A stretch of 64,000 bases of DNA from Streptomyces sp. GS7 (GCF_009834125.1 NZ_CP047146.1:6379501-6443500); one strand, 5' to 3'. Positions 34,935 through 44,152 are shown, counted from the first letter of the stretch. Numbers and translations: made by a program. The notes: generated by a model from the letters alone, not told the origin.

Positions 34935-37076
34935 CTACGCACGCAGCTCTGCAATCAAGGCGCGTACCGTCTCTGCCTCGGGCGAACCCAGCTCGGTGTA
35001 GTGGTGCAGGGCGCGCTCCCAGTGGTGCAAGGCGAGCCGCTGCGTGTCGTCCCGGCTGACTGAGCCCAGGCCACGGCGCGCCCGGGCCTCCTCGTACCTG
35101 CTGCCGCAGGACCGGCTCAGGCGCAGTGCCCGCAGCAGATGCAGCCGGGCTGACCGCCGGTCACCTGCCTTGGCGTAGGCTTCGCCCAGCCCGTTGAGCG
35201 TCATCGCCGCGTCGAGGTGTAGATCCCGTTCCACGAAGATCCGCCCAGCCTCTCGTAGATGGCCGATCGCGTCCGTGGTGCGTCCCAGCTCCATCTCGGC
35301 CAGCGACATCCCCCGCAGGGTGATGGCGCGGTTTCGCTCCGCCCCTAGCAGCTCGTACCCCCGCAGCGCCCGCAGATGGTCGTCCAGAGCCCCGACGTAA
35401 TCCCCGGAGTAGTGCCGCACCCACGCATGATTCTCGACCGCGTTGGCGCTACCGTGCTCGTCGCCCGCCGCCTCGAAGTGGTGTGCGGCAGCCGTGTAGT
35501 GAGCGGACGCACCGGTCAGGTCACGTCTTTCCAACAGCGACAGCCCCAGGCTGTTGTGTAGGATGCCCTGCTCGCGATGTGCACCGGCCTGCTCAGCGGC
35601 GGCGAGCGCCACCCGATGTGTGTCCTCCCACGGTTTCCAGGTCTTGGCGAGGAAGAAGTATCCGCGCAGCGCGTCGGCGAGTAGCCAGCTGCGTGCCGGC
35701 GCCGAGGACTCGGCAGCGGCCCGGCAGATGCCCGCAAAGTTGTCAAGTTCGGCAGACAGCCAGGACACAGCGGCATGATGGGAGGAGATCTCCGGGGTGA
35801 TCCCGGGTGGACGTCCCCATTCGTCCTGGAGCCGGTAACGGCAGGGCGACAGCACACGGTCGGCGCGGTCGGCGGTGGCAAGGTAGTGATCGACCAATCG
35901 ATCAGCGGCGGCTTCCCGCTCCGATCGTGCCAGGTCCTCCCTGGCCCTCTCCCGGGCATAGTCGTGAACCAGTTCGTGCAGCCGATAGCGCCCTCGGTCC
36001 TCCTCCTGCACCATGTGGGCGCCGCACAGCCCTTCCAGGAGGCGGCGGACCCGGGCGAGGGGGACGCCTGTGAGAGCGGCGGCAGCGTGAATGCCCAACC
36101 TGGGGCCCGGGCTGATGCCACACAGCGCGAACAGGCGCCGTTGGTCCTGGTCGAGCTCGCGGTACGACACCGCCAGCACCGAGGTCATCTGGCGCTCCCC
36201 GTCATCGAGTTCGTACAGTCTGCTCTGCTCGTCCGCCAGCCACGCGGCCAGGTCGGCGAAGGCGGCCGGCTGCTTTCCCCGTACCCGAGCGGCTGAGATG
36301 CGCAGCGCCAACGGCAGTCCTCCGCATCGCTCGGCGATCCGCGAGGCGTGATGAACCAGCTCCTCGGCGGCTGGACCAACTGCCCTGGCGCCAAGGCATC
36401 CTGACACTTCCAGCAGCAGCCGGACGGCGGCCTCGTGCGGCAGCACGTCAAGGGCGATGCGGTGGGCGTCGTCCACCGCGGGGAGCAGCCGTCTGCTCGA
36501 CACCAGTGCCCTGCTCCCGCCGGGCGGCGGCAGCATCGGATGCACTTGATCACTGTTGTGCGCGTCGTCCAGCACGACAAGCGTGGGCCGCTCTGCCAGA
36601 TGACGGCGGTAGGCGGCGGCCCGGTCCTCGGCGTGGACGGGGATCGCCGGCTCCGGGACGCCCAGTTGGTGGAGCAGGTGCCCGAGTGCCTCCCCTGGTG
36701 AGAGCGGGGAGACACCTGACCTGTGTCCGTGCAGGTCGACGAAGAGAACACCGCCGGGGAACCGCCGCTGCCGGAGGACGGCGTGGGCGGCCTGGATCAG
36801 CAGCTCACTCTTGCCCACCCCGCCCGGCCCAGCCACCAAGCAGACGGCGGGGGCAGCCGGTCTGCCGCGCGGATCGAGTGTGGCCACCAGGGAGGCCAGT
36901 TCTGCCTCATGGCCGACGTGGACCGAGGCTGGAGGCGGAAGTCCGCCGGACGGCAAACCTGCAGGCTGCTGTGTGGTCGTGACAGTTACAAGTCCGCCCT
37001 GGATCACCGGGCCGTAGAAGACCCCGCCCGAGACGGCATTGTGCGCTTCTCCTAGTCCCGGTGGGGCATGAGACAT
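34935..37076 (-). CDS. NB-ARC ATPase with TPR repeats (STAND protein)
   Basis: A cytoplasmic signal-transduction ATPase of 713 residues. Near residues 13-35 it has a short glycine-rich beta motif (NAVSGGVFYGPVIQGGLVTV). NB-ARC starts at about residue 55, with Walker A VAGPGGVGKSELL at 82-94, Walker B TLVVLDDAHN, a sensor region ALVSSRRLLP and the GLPLAL motif (CGGLPLALRISAARV). A winged-helix region follows (RYRLHELVHDYARERA). Residues about 440-713 are tetratricopeptide repeats (GILHNSLGLSLLERRDLTGA and others). No DNA-binding or effector domain is attached, so it may be a regulator or a defence sensor acting with a separate effector. The ATG at 37076 has GAGAGGAG upstream. It follows the TIR operon after a 210-bp gap on the same strand. 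Confidence 0.88.
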   Translation of the reverse strand: MSHAPPGLGEAHNAVSGGVFYGPVIQGGLVTVTTTQQPAGLPSGGLPPPASVHVGHEAELASLVATLDPRGRPAAPAVCLVAGPGGVGKSELLIQAAHAVLRQRRFPGGVLFVDLHGHRSGVSPLSPGEALGHLLHQLGVPEPAIPVHAEDRAAAYRRHLAERPTLVVLDDAHNSDQVHPMLPPPGGSRALVSSRRLLPAVDDAHRIALDVLPHEAAVRLLLEVSGCLGARAVGPAAEELVHHASRIAERCGGLPLALRISAARVRGKQPAAFADLAAWLADEQSRLYELDDGERQMTSVLAVSYRELDQDQRRLFALCGISPGPRLGIHAAAALTGVPLARVRRLLEGLCGAHMVQEEDRGRYRLHELVHDYARERAREDLARSEREAAADRLVDHYLATADRADRVLSPCRYRLQDEWGRPPGITPEISSHHAAVSWLSAELDNFAGICRAAAESSAPARSWLLADALRGYFFLAKTWKPWEDTHRVALAAAEQAGAHREQGILHNSLGLSLLERRDLTGASAHYTAAAHHFEAAGDEHGSANAVENHAWVRHYSGDYVGALDDHLRALRGYELLGAERNRAITLRGMSLAEMELGRTTDAIGHLREAGRIFVERDLHLDAAMTLNGLGEAYAKAGDRRSARLHLLRALRLSRSCGSRYEEARARRGLGSVSRDDTQRLALHHWERALHHYTELGSPEAETVRALIAELRA

Positions 37077-37286
37077 CGAACCTGGCTCCTCTCAGCGGGG
37101 GTCTTGATGGGCACCGCTGGTTGCGCTCGCGCTCACCTCATACCCATCCCCTGCTGACCGGCCTCGCTCTCGACCGAATCAACGGAACAGTGTGTGATCC
37201 TTTGCCGAAGGGCCATCGGATAGATGCCCACTCCTCAATGGTCCGACATCCTGAGCCATATGACACCCACCCGCCGCCGAACGGGC

Positions 37287-39185
37287 TCACAAGGATCGGC
37301 CTAGCCACCGCACGCAGGCCAAAGCAACACGGAGGAACCCGTCCGCCTCGGGTGATCCGGGAGTGGGCGGTGGCCGGTGCTCCCGGCTTACGGCGAAGAC
37401 GTGCCGGATGTCTGTCGCGTCCGGTACACCGAACTCCGGTGCCCTTTGGAGAACGTGACGGGCAGCGGTCACCCGGACTCCTTCGCGCAACAGCCGGTAG
37501 CGCAGCGCGTCGAGACAGAAGCGCGAGGCGAGCCAGGCGTCCCGCACCGGGTCCGTGCGCTGTCTGTCGGCTGCTGTCAGCCGGGTCCACAGCACGCTCT
37601 CGGCGTTTTGTGTCCAGAACCTGGCCTCGGCCGTCAGGTCCTGGACGGATGGCCAGGTGACCCCAGCCTCCTCCAGTGTTCCCATCACGGGATGGCGTTC
37701 TGTCAAAAGACGACAGGTGACTAGCGGGGCCCGTACCAGCCCGGCCACCTCGGTGACGTTCACGCGCAGGGTGGCGAGGTGCTGGTTCATGGCCGCAGCC
37801 AATGCGTACCAGCGCTCCTGACAAGGGTCGTCGTCGATGACGACCGTCACGTCGATGTCGCTGAAGCGGCTGACAGCCGCCGGATCGAGCGCCGACCCGG
37901 TAAGGACGGCGGCCAGGACGCCCTGCCGGCGCAGCACGTCGTGTGCCCAGGCCGCGATGTCCGCTGACGGCAGGAACGCGGGCAGGACCTGGCCGGGATC
38001 GGCCGCTGGGGCACCCGCGGCGCGCTCGCGAGCCGTCCGAAGCATCCGGACGGTCAGGTCGGCTCCCATCAATGAACGTACAGCCGCGGCGATCGCGGTT
38101 CGCTGAAAGTCCGTGGCGGGGTGCGAGTCATGATGTTCCACCACGACCTCATCGCTGTTCTGGACGATCCGCGAGACGCTGAGGTCGAGTTGCCTGCAGA
38201 GCTTGGCCAGATCGATCTTCCGTACCCCCCGCCCGTTCGGACCAGCCACCAGAGCGTGCTGGGTACGCGCAGCCAGAAGCCGCAGCCGCGGGCCGGGCCG
38301 TCGACAGCCACAAGGGCCGTCGACCCAGGCTCCCTTGTCCCCGTTGACATAGCGCAGGAGCGGCATGGCGCGGTTCACCAGCGGGGTCACCGCGATGTCA
38401 CCGACGCCCCCGGGCGGCAGCGGGTCCCCTCGGTCTCCCACCACCTCCACGAAGGCATCCGTCTCCTCGACGTGGTAGGTCCCGCTCTCCCCACACTCGT
38501 GCGCGACGATGCCAGCTTCGGCCAGCGTGTAGAGCGCGGTGACCGGGCAGTCGAACGTCACCTGGATGCGTTCCCGCAAGCTGGGAGTGAACTGCTCACC
38601 GGACAGGACGACCAGCCGCGGACCGACCCCGCTCGATGGGCCGAGGCGATCGCACAAGGCAGCCATCACGCTGGGCATCACGGTGATTACCTTCCCGTGC
38701 ATATCCCGGACGGCGGAACGGAATTCGTCGTCCGGCAACTGCCATGCACGGCTTAGGTTCCACTTGACCAGCCCGACGCCGGGCAGATCCGGTGAGACCG
38801 ACGCTCTGGAGGTCGAAGCCAGATGCAGCGTCAGATGCGCGATCGCCAGACCGGCCTGTTTGCCGACGTGGCGCCGAACATGCCGGACCAAGGCAGAGAG
38901 TTCCGCATGCTGCGCCGCATCGTCGACAACGATCTCCACAGGTGCACCGGTCGTTCCGGTGGTGTGCACCCGCCTCCACCGGCGTGTGTCCCCCTCGGCC
39001 GACCACAGGCGTGGACGCTCACTCCGGACGTCTCCACGGTGCAGCAACGGTATCCGCCGAAGCGTTGCGACCGCGTTCTCTCCGGTCACTGGGCCTGGCG
39101 GAACCAGCGACTGGTAGTGGGGGACATGTCGGCGAGAGTACTCCAGCAGTTCGGCGAGCGCCGTAGACACCATCGTTCCGTTCAC
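37287..39185 (-). CDS. Adenylate-forming (PaaK-like) enzyme fused to a nucleotidyltransferase
   Basis: A fusion of 632 residues. The first about 390 resemble phenylacetate-CoA ligase/coenzyme F390 synthetase-type ANL enzymes. The nucleotide loop is HTTGTTGAPVEI near residue 77, the middle motif YTLAEAGIVAHECGESGTYH replaces the usual YG.TE, and RYVNGDKG is the GD motif. From about residue 420, VLTGSALDPAAVSRFSDIDV is a nucleotidyltransferase motif (GS followed by DxD), with helices behind it like MNT-type enzymes. The combination is unusual and its substrate is unknown. I chose the GTG at 39185 because it overlaps the upstream TGA by the 4-base pattern used throughout this operon; an ATG at 39173 also fits. 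It is the last gene of the three-gene TIR operon. Confidence 0.75.
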   Translation of the reverse strand: MNGTMVSTALAELLEYSRRHVPHYQSLVPPGPVTGENAVATLRRIPLLHRGDVRSERPRLWSAEGDTRRWRRVHTTGTTGAPVEIVVDDAAQHAELSALVRHVRRHVGKQAGLAIAHLTLHLASTSRASVSPDLPGVGLVKWNLSRAWQLPDDEFRSAVRDMHGKVITVMPSVMAALCDRLGPSSGVGPRLVVLSGEQFTPSLRERIQVTFDCPVTALYTLAEAGIVAHECGESGTYHVEETDAFVEVVGDRGDPLPPGGVGDIAVTPLVNRAMPLLRYVNGDKGAWVDGPCGCRRPGPRLRLLAARTQHALVAGPNGRGVRKIDLAKLCRQLDLSVSRIVQNSDEVVVEHHDSHPATDFQRTAIAAAVRSLMGADLTVRMLRTARERAAGAPAADPGQVLPAFLPSADIAAWAHDVLRRQGVLAAVLTGSALDPAAVSRFSDIDVTVVIDDDPCQERWYALAAAMNQHLATLRVNVTEVAGLVRAPLVTCRLLTERHPVMGTLEEAGVTWPSVQDLTAEARFWTQNAESVLWTRLTAADRQRTDPVRDAWLASRFCLDALRYRLLREGVRVTAARHVLQRAPEFGVPDATDIRHVFAVSREHRPPPTPGSPEADGFLRVALACVRWLGRSL

Positions 39186-39622
39186 CCTGGTAGCCAATCT
39201 GCGGCTTCTTGATCGACATCGGCCATGAACGTGGACAGCTCATCGATGTCATGGCCGCTGGAGGCCCAGAATTGGGCGAGCGCGGCGGGGCTTGCCTCCT
39301 CCGCCGGCTCGCTAGCCACGGGCGTGTGTAGCGTCTGGGCGCGGTAGCTCACCATTCTGACGAGCTTTAGCAGGTCCCCAGTGTTCCCACCCTCGGCGGC
39401 CCAGTGGCTGCGCAGTTCGGCGAAGGCCTCCTCGACGTCCAGCAGCGAATCGGTCGACCGTGAGGAGTACACCAGCAGCCGCAGATGGCCGCGCAATAGC
39501 ACCCCCGTCCGCTTGCTCATCCGCTTGGGGACGGCCTGTACGAACGCCTTTCGCAGATAGTCGGGCATACCAGTGGCACGGAGCGCCGACCTCATCACCC
39601 GTACGGGCCTCTTTCGTCCCAT
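39182..39622 (-). CDS. Small conserved-looking protein in the TIR-STAND operon
   Basis: A protein of 146 residues from the ATG at 39622, which overlaps the stop of the TIR-STAND gene (ATGA); its own TGA overlaps the GTG of the next gene. The first 55 residues are basic (MGRKRPVRVMRSALRATGMP, KRMSKRTGVLLRGHLRLLVY). The rest is acidic and helical (SLLDVEEAFAELRSHWAAEG, DIDELSTFMADVDQEAADWL). There is no signal peptide or membrane segment and no family is recognised. A basic N-terminus with an acidic helical C-terminus suits an adaptor or substrate carrier between its two large partners. That is inference from position and composition. Confidence 0.7.
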   Translation of the reverse strand: MGRKRPVRVMRSALRATGMPDYLRKAFVQAVPKRMSKRTGVLLRGHLRLLVYSSRSTDSLLDVEEAFAELRSHWAAEGGNTGDLLKLVRMVSYRAQTLHTPVASEPAEEASPAALAQFWASSGHDIDELSTFMADVDQEAADWLPG

Positions 39623-42063
39623 CACCGCGGGTCGCCCTTTGCCTTCCCACCGTCGGCCGCGAACCGGGTCACCTGCTGAAGGTTCTCCAACCGCCACAGC
39701 ATACGATCGACCGCCTTGCGTACCGCAGGGTCCCGGGCCGGCGTTGCGGCGGCCTGCCGGACCAGCTCGAGCGCCCGGGCTGGCAGCCCCTGTCGCTCGT
39801 ACACGAGGGCGAGCCCGTGTAGCGCACGGGGCAGATCGATGGTCAAGGACAGAGCGCGCATCTCGCGCACCGCGCGCTCTAGACGCCGCACCGCTGCTTC
39901 AGTTGAGCCGAGGCGCGCCTCGCACATGGCCAGGCTAGTCTCGGTATCCAGCCGGTGCCGGGCGTCGGCCACGTCGCCTCCCACGTCCAGAGCGCTGCGA
40001 TAGGCTGTAGCAGCCTCCTCGTACCTTCCACGGCGCAGATGGACGTTGCCCTCCAGTTTGTGAGCGATCAGTAAGCCCGCGGTATCGCCCACACGGGCCC
40101 GCAGGGCAAGGCAGATACCCAGCTCGTGCAGCGTCGAGCGGTCATCCTCCTGCAGATAGGAGAGGAAGGCCCGCTGCCCCGCTAGCTCGGCGCGCAAAGC
40201 AGGGTAGCTGGCAGCTCCCGGAATCGACTCGCACTCGCGCGCCAACTGCCAAGCGGACCGGGTGTCGCCGAGTTGGGCGATCTTGCGAGACAGGCGGACC
40301 CGCAGGCGGACCCGGTCCGCTTCATCCCCGAGAGGGTCGGCCGCCTCGATGAGTGCCTTAGTGAGCAGGATGTACTCCTTCCAGAAGCCACGTGTGTTGA
40401 GCCGGTCCAACAACCGGTCAGGGACTGCGTCCAGAAGTGCCCGCCATTCACCGGTTTCCACCGCCACCAGTGCCACCGGTGCCAGCACACCCGAGAGCGA
40501 TGCCAGCGCCTCGCTCTCCGCCTCGGCCGCCAGACCCGCCAGTTCGGCGAGGATGTCGTGCAGAGCGGCCCGGCGGGCGGGCGGGTCCACATCGTCCAGA
40601 GCCTGGACTACAAGCTGGGGCACCTCGACACCGCTGGCCACCTGGACGACGAGGCAGCGCAGCACCAGATCGGGCAACGAGGCGGTGAACCACGGCGGGA
40701 GGGCCATCCCGGCCGTGAGGAGATCCGCCAGCGGTACCCGGTCGAGTACCGCGGCGTAGGCGAGAGCCTTGCGGTACACGGCTGGCAGTCGGCCAACCGC
40801 GGTGGCCACGAGTTTCCGTGCGGAGAGTACGTCGGTGGGGAGGCCGGGGCGTATGAGCAGAGCCGCGGGAACGTAGGCGGTGTGCGCCAGAAAGGTACAC
40901 AGCGCAAGGGGGTGTGAGAGCACATCACCTGGCAGTTGCTTCGCGAGTTCCTCCGGATCCACCGGAAGGTTCGTGCTCTGTGCCATATGCATGATGAAGT
41001 CGGTGCCTTCGGCACGGGACATCGGCGGCACCAGTAGGTGCCGGGCTTCAGTGGTGTCCGCTAAATGCTCCTGGGCAGTGGCCAGGACCAGGCAGTCACG
41101 GAGACCGTCGAAGGCACGCAGAATGGTGCTTCCGACGCGGCCCGCGTCCAAGTCGTCCAACAGCACCAGAAGCGGCTCGTCCACGACGCGTGCCAGCAGG
41201 GCCGCGAGCGCGTCCGGCCAGTCACGCAGGTAGAGGTCCTCACCGGCCAGCCCACGGCCGAATGTCCGGTCCAGCCAGCCGTTGACCTCGTCCACAAGAT
41301 AGCGAGGCTCGGCGGCCGTGGTACCTCCCGCAGACAGGGCGAGGACGGTCCGGCCAACGCGGAGATCGTCAGCCGTGTCGCACAGCACATGTGTCTTGCC
41401 GATGCCGGCCAGTCCGCACAGCACGACCGGTGCCTCACCCACCGTTACTGCGGCGCGAGCCGCCGCCACAGCGGAGCCCCTTCGCCAACCGCTGACGGGC
41501 GCGTTGAAGCTCGACCGGTAATCCGCATGGTGCGATCCGCCCGGTAACGCCGGAACTAAGGGTTCCGGCGGTCCGGGTGCCTCGCCGCGGATTCCGGCAC
41601 GGAGCCGGGAGAACGAACGGGGCTGATCCAGCCCGCCGCGGAAGTCGCAATAGGTGAACCGGTCCAGGAAGTCCAGATGTTCCAGGGCAGACTCCGACGC
41701 CTCCGGGAGCAGCACGGGTATCACCCGCATGGAGCGGCCGCTGACACGGCGGTTGATTGCGAGCCGTACCTCTTCGTTCTGCCACGGCCCCAGTCCGTGC
41801 GCGCCGCACATCGCGAGGCAGGAGGCGCTGTTGGCCAATGCCTCGTTCTGGCGCTCCTGCCATGGCTCGCCCGCCACCAGGCACCAGTCGTCGAGGAAGA
41901 TGTGAAATCCCTCCTCGCGCAGCATCTCGGCGAGGCGGTGCACCACAGCCAGATCCCTGGCGTTGTAGCTGATGAACGCGTCGTGGGTCGGTGCTTGCCG
42001 AAGGGCTCCGCTCTCCACCATTCCCCCATAGATATGCGCGTTCCAGGCTTCCGTCGCGCGCAT
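39622..42063 (-). CDS. TIR-domain STAND ATPase with TPR-like repeats
   Basis: A protein of about 813 residues. A TIR domain (about residues 25-150) has the opening HDAFISYNARDLAVVHRLAE, the catalytic-side strand FLDDWCLVAGEPWQ and the LGPWQNEEVRLAI helix with the conserved Glu. TIR domains of this type cleave NAD+ or make nucleotide signals. An NB-ARC/STAND ATPase follows with Walker A CGLAGIGKTHVLCD near 215 and Walker B LLVLLDDLDAG. The C-terminal 300 residues are TPR-like (LEGNVHLRRGRYEEAATAYR). The layout is that of plant NLR-like and bacterial anti-phage STAND sensors. The start is uncertain: the ATG at 42063 has AAGGGAG upstream, but in-frame starts exist at 42093 and 42138. First gene of a three-gene overlapping operon. 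Confidence 0.85.
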   Translation of the reverse strand: MRATEAWNAHIYGGMVESGALRQAPTHDAFISYNARDLAVVHRLAEMLREEGFHIFLDDWCLVAGEPWQERQNEALANSASCLAMCGAHGLGPWQNEEVRLAINRRVSGRSMRVIPVLLPEASESALEHLDFLDRFTYCDFRGGLDQPRSFSRLRAGIRGEAPGPPEPLVPALPGGSHHADYRSSFNAPVSGWRRGSAVAAARAAVTVGEAPVVLCGLAGIGKTHVLCDTADDLRVGRTVLALSAGGTTAAEPRYLVDEVNGWLDRTFGRGLAGEDLYLRDWPDALAALLARVVDEPLLVLLDDLDAGRVGSTILRAFDGLRDCLVLATAQEHLADTTEARHLLVPPMSRAEGTDFIMHMAQSTNLPVDPEELAKQLPGDVLSHPLALCTFLAHTAYVPAALLIRPGLPTDVLSARKLVATAVGRLPAVYRKALAYAAVLDRVPLADLLTAGMALPPWFTASLPDLVLRCLVVQVASGVEVPQLVVQALDDVDPPARRAALHDILAELAGLAAEAESEALASLSGVLAPVALVAVETGEWRALLDAVPDRLLDRLNTRGFWKEYILLTKALIEAADPLGDEADRVRLRVRLSRKIAQLGDTRSAWQLARECESIPGAASYPALRAELAGQRAFLSYLQEDDRSTLHELGICLALRARVGDTAGLLIAHKLEGNVHLRRGRYEEAATAYRSALDVGGDVADARHRLDTETSLAMCEARLGSTEAAVRRLERAVREMRALSLTIDLPRALHGLALVYERQGLPARALELVRQAAATPARDPAVRKAVDRMLWRLENLQQVTRFAADGGKAKGDPR

Positions 42064-42202
42064 GCCGACCGCAACTCCCTTACTCACGACCATGATGGTC
42101 GCGTGCCGCACGAGGGGTCCGCCATGCCGCCCGGTCACCGGACGGTGTGGCGCAACCTCCCGATTCCGGAGGAATGCAGGCGCACGCTGCTGTCCAGCAC
42201 TG

Positions 42203-42844
42203 TTACCCGATTATGCCCGTCGGTGGTGACACGGCGGTAACCCACCGTGGCCCAACGGTGCGCCCCGCCCGGCTCCCTGGCCCATTAGTACCTTGACGGA
42301 AAGGTGCATGGTTTGCTAAAGCGGCTTTCGCCGGGGCCGCCCTTCTCTGGGCGACTTGGGTGTCCGATTCGTTGCGGGCCCGGCGTGCCACCTCCGCAGC
42401 CTCCTCGGCCGCCTGGACCGCGTGCGTGTGATCGGCTTCTGCCAAGACGCGGGCCACTACGGCGAGCCTGCCGTGCATGGCGGCGGCTTGAGCGGCGGCG
42501 CGTGCGATCTCCATCGCCCCCTGCGCGTGGCTCAGCCGGGCGAGCGCCTCCGCCAAGCTCGGCGGCAGAGCGTGAGCGCCTTCGATGAGCATGTCCCGGG
42601 AGACTCCGAGCGCCGCCAGAGTGCCAAGATCAGCTGCGCGGTTTTGCATGATTCTTCGGTGTGTCAGTTCAACCTGGCTGAGCCCGGCATCGGCAGACGA
42701 GCGTCTCACGAGGGCGAGTTGGCGGTGGGGGTCAAGGACGAGCGCGGCCAGCCGCTCAAGGTCGCCCGCGCGGTCGAGCAGGGTCGGGTAGGCGTAGAGC
42801 AGATACGCCGGGGTGTCCGCAGGCCAGCCAGCGGCTCGGTACAT
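42203..42844 (-). pseudogene. STAND-type protein, C-terminal remnant
   Basis: About 210 open codons reading ADTPAYLLYAYPTLLDRAGD, then RLAALVLDPHRQLALVRRSS. This pattern is common just after the ATPase core in actinobacterial NACHT/STAND proteins with helical repeats. The front is missing: the frame meets the IS5 element 10 bp upstream, and the helix-turn-helix piece on the far side of the IS lies in a different frame. An internal deletion of the ATPase core therefore preceded or accompanied the IS insertion. The last 60 codons look like noise. Confidence 0.6.
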
Positions 42845-42853
42845 CTCGGCTCA

Positions 42854-43860
42854 GAGCCTGTCGGGTGGCTGGTCGTAAGCGGTGTGTGATCGCTACCCAG
42901 GGGCATGGCGAAGGCCCCGGAATGATCACGTGGTGTGTGCCAGTGCGATAACTCCGGGGCCGTCAGCGGCTCATGTTATCCGTCCAGTCTGACCGATGCG
43001 ATGTGGGAGGTTGTCCAGCCTCTGCTTCCGGTACGCGACCTGCGTAAAGGCGGTGGCGTGCGCAAGTACGGGGACCGGCTGGTCCTCGACTCGATCTTCT
43101 ACGTGCTGCGGTCGGGCTGCCAGTGGCGGATGCTCCCGCATGACCTGATGCCTTGGGATGCAGCGCACCGCTGGTTCACCAAATGGCGCAGGGACGGCAC
43201 GTGGGACGGCATCCACGACGCGTTGCGCCGACGGGTACGGGAGGAGGCGGGGCGGGATCCTGCCCCGTCGGCCGCGGTGATCGACGCCCAGTCGGTCAAG
43301 TGCAGCGAGGGCGGCCAAGCGCGAGGATTCGACGCTGGGAAGCGAACGGCGGGCAGGAAGAGGCACTTGATCGTGGACACGATGGGGCTCCTGCTGGTCG
43401 TCGCGGTCACCTCCGCCTCCGTCCAGGACCGCGCCGGAGGGCGCACGGTTCTGGCCCGGCTCGCCCAGGGCTTCTGCACCGTTGCATTGGTCTGGGCTGA
43501 CGGTGGCTATGCCAACTCCGTTGATTCCAGGCCCCTTTCCTGGGCCCGTGACGCGTTGAACATCGTCGTGGAGATCGTGAAGCGGACCGACGATGTCAAA
43601 GGCTTCAAGGTGCTGCCCCGCCGTTGGGTTGTCGAGCGGACGTTCGGCTGGCTGGTCCGCAACCGCCGTCTGGCCCGCGACTATGAACGGCTCACCGCTA
43701 CCTCGGAGGCCATGATCAAGGTAGCGATGATCCGGCTGATGCTCGTCCGCCTGGCGGGGCAGTCATCGCGCTGGAGCCACGATGACGAACGGAAAACCGC
43801 CCGCTCCACGAGCGTCGAGGGCCTCATCGCAGCGTGATCAACCAGCCACCCGACAGGCTC
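42854..43860 (+). mobile_element. Complete IS5-family insertion sequence
   Basis: A 1007-bp element with perfect 20-bp terminal inverted repeats (starting GAGCCTGTCGGGTGGC at 42854 and mirrored at 43841-43860) and a 3-bp TCA duplication at 42851-42853 and 43861-43863. The T-N-A target fits IS5-family subgroups. One transposase gene reads through almost the whole length. It lies within the remnants of a helix-turn-helix/STAND gene. Confidence 0.95.
42935..43837 (+). CDS. IS5-family transposase
   Basis: A DDE transposase of 300 residues. The N-terminal DUF4096-like part is LTDAMWEVVQPLLPVRDLRK with FYVLRSGCQWRMLPHD. The catalytic residues are the D in AAVIDAQSVKCSEGG, the D in LVWADGGYANS and the E in RRWVVERTFGWLVRN, followed by RRLARDYERL. 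No interruption is seen, so it should be functional. The start given is a GTG 81 bases inside the left terminal repeat; the first 15 residues may be non-native. The transposase remnant at 1072-1700 is related but clearly a different element. Confidence 0.93.
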   Translation: MCQCDNSGAVSGSCYPSSLTDAMWEVVQPLLPVRDLRKGGGVRKYGDRLVLDSIFYVLRSGCQWRMLPHDLMPWDAAHRWFTKWRRDGTWDGIHDALRRRVREEAGRDPAPSAAVIDAQSVKCSEGGQARGFDAGKRTAGRKRHLIVDTMGLLLVVAVTSASVQDRAGGRTVLARLAQGFCTVALVWADGGYANSVDSRPLSWARDALNIVVEIVKRTDDVKGFKVLPRRWVVERTFGWLVRNRRLARDYERLTATSEAMIKVAMIRLMLVRLAGQSSRWSHDDERKTARSTSVEGLIAA

Positions 43861-44033
43861 TCAGCCGACGGAGCGGGCGCGCCGGCCCGGAATGCCTCCT
43901 GAACGGTGGTGCGGCCCAGTCCTGTTTGGACGGCGAGCTGGGTCTTTGTCAGCCGGGCGCGGGCCAGCCCGTCGGTCAGTTTCTCGCGAAGCTCGGTGAG
44001 CGCCGCCTCGCACTCGCCGTGTTCATCGTGCAC
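43861..44033 (-). pseudogene. Helix-turn-helix N-terminus of a destroyed STAND gene
   Basis: About 57 codons from a GTG at 44033: ECEAALTELREKLTDGLARA, then TKTQLAVQTGLGRTTVQEAF, a Cro/C1-type helix-turn-helix. It runs straight into the IS5 element. Actinobacterial STAND proteins often begin with such a domain, and the remnant at 42203-42844 on the other side of the IS is a STAND C-terminal piece on the same strand. The two are therefore probably the ends of one gene, although they are now out of frame with each other. Confidence 0.55.
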
Positions 44034-44152
44034 CCGTCCCGCCCAGCTCTGTGTGTTCGCTGGTGTTCATCTTCGTCCGGACGGACCCCGGCGAACACCG
44101 TTTCCGCGACCTTCGATCACGTCAACACCCCACCGTCTACAGGGAGTCTGTC

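Noticed and set aside
37287..39185. Possibility that the adenylating enzyme is part of a natural-product (NRPS-like) cluster
   Set aside because: There is no carrier protein, condensation or thioesterase gene nearby, and the gene is translationally coupled to a TIR-STAND operon.
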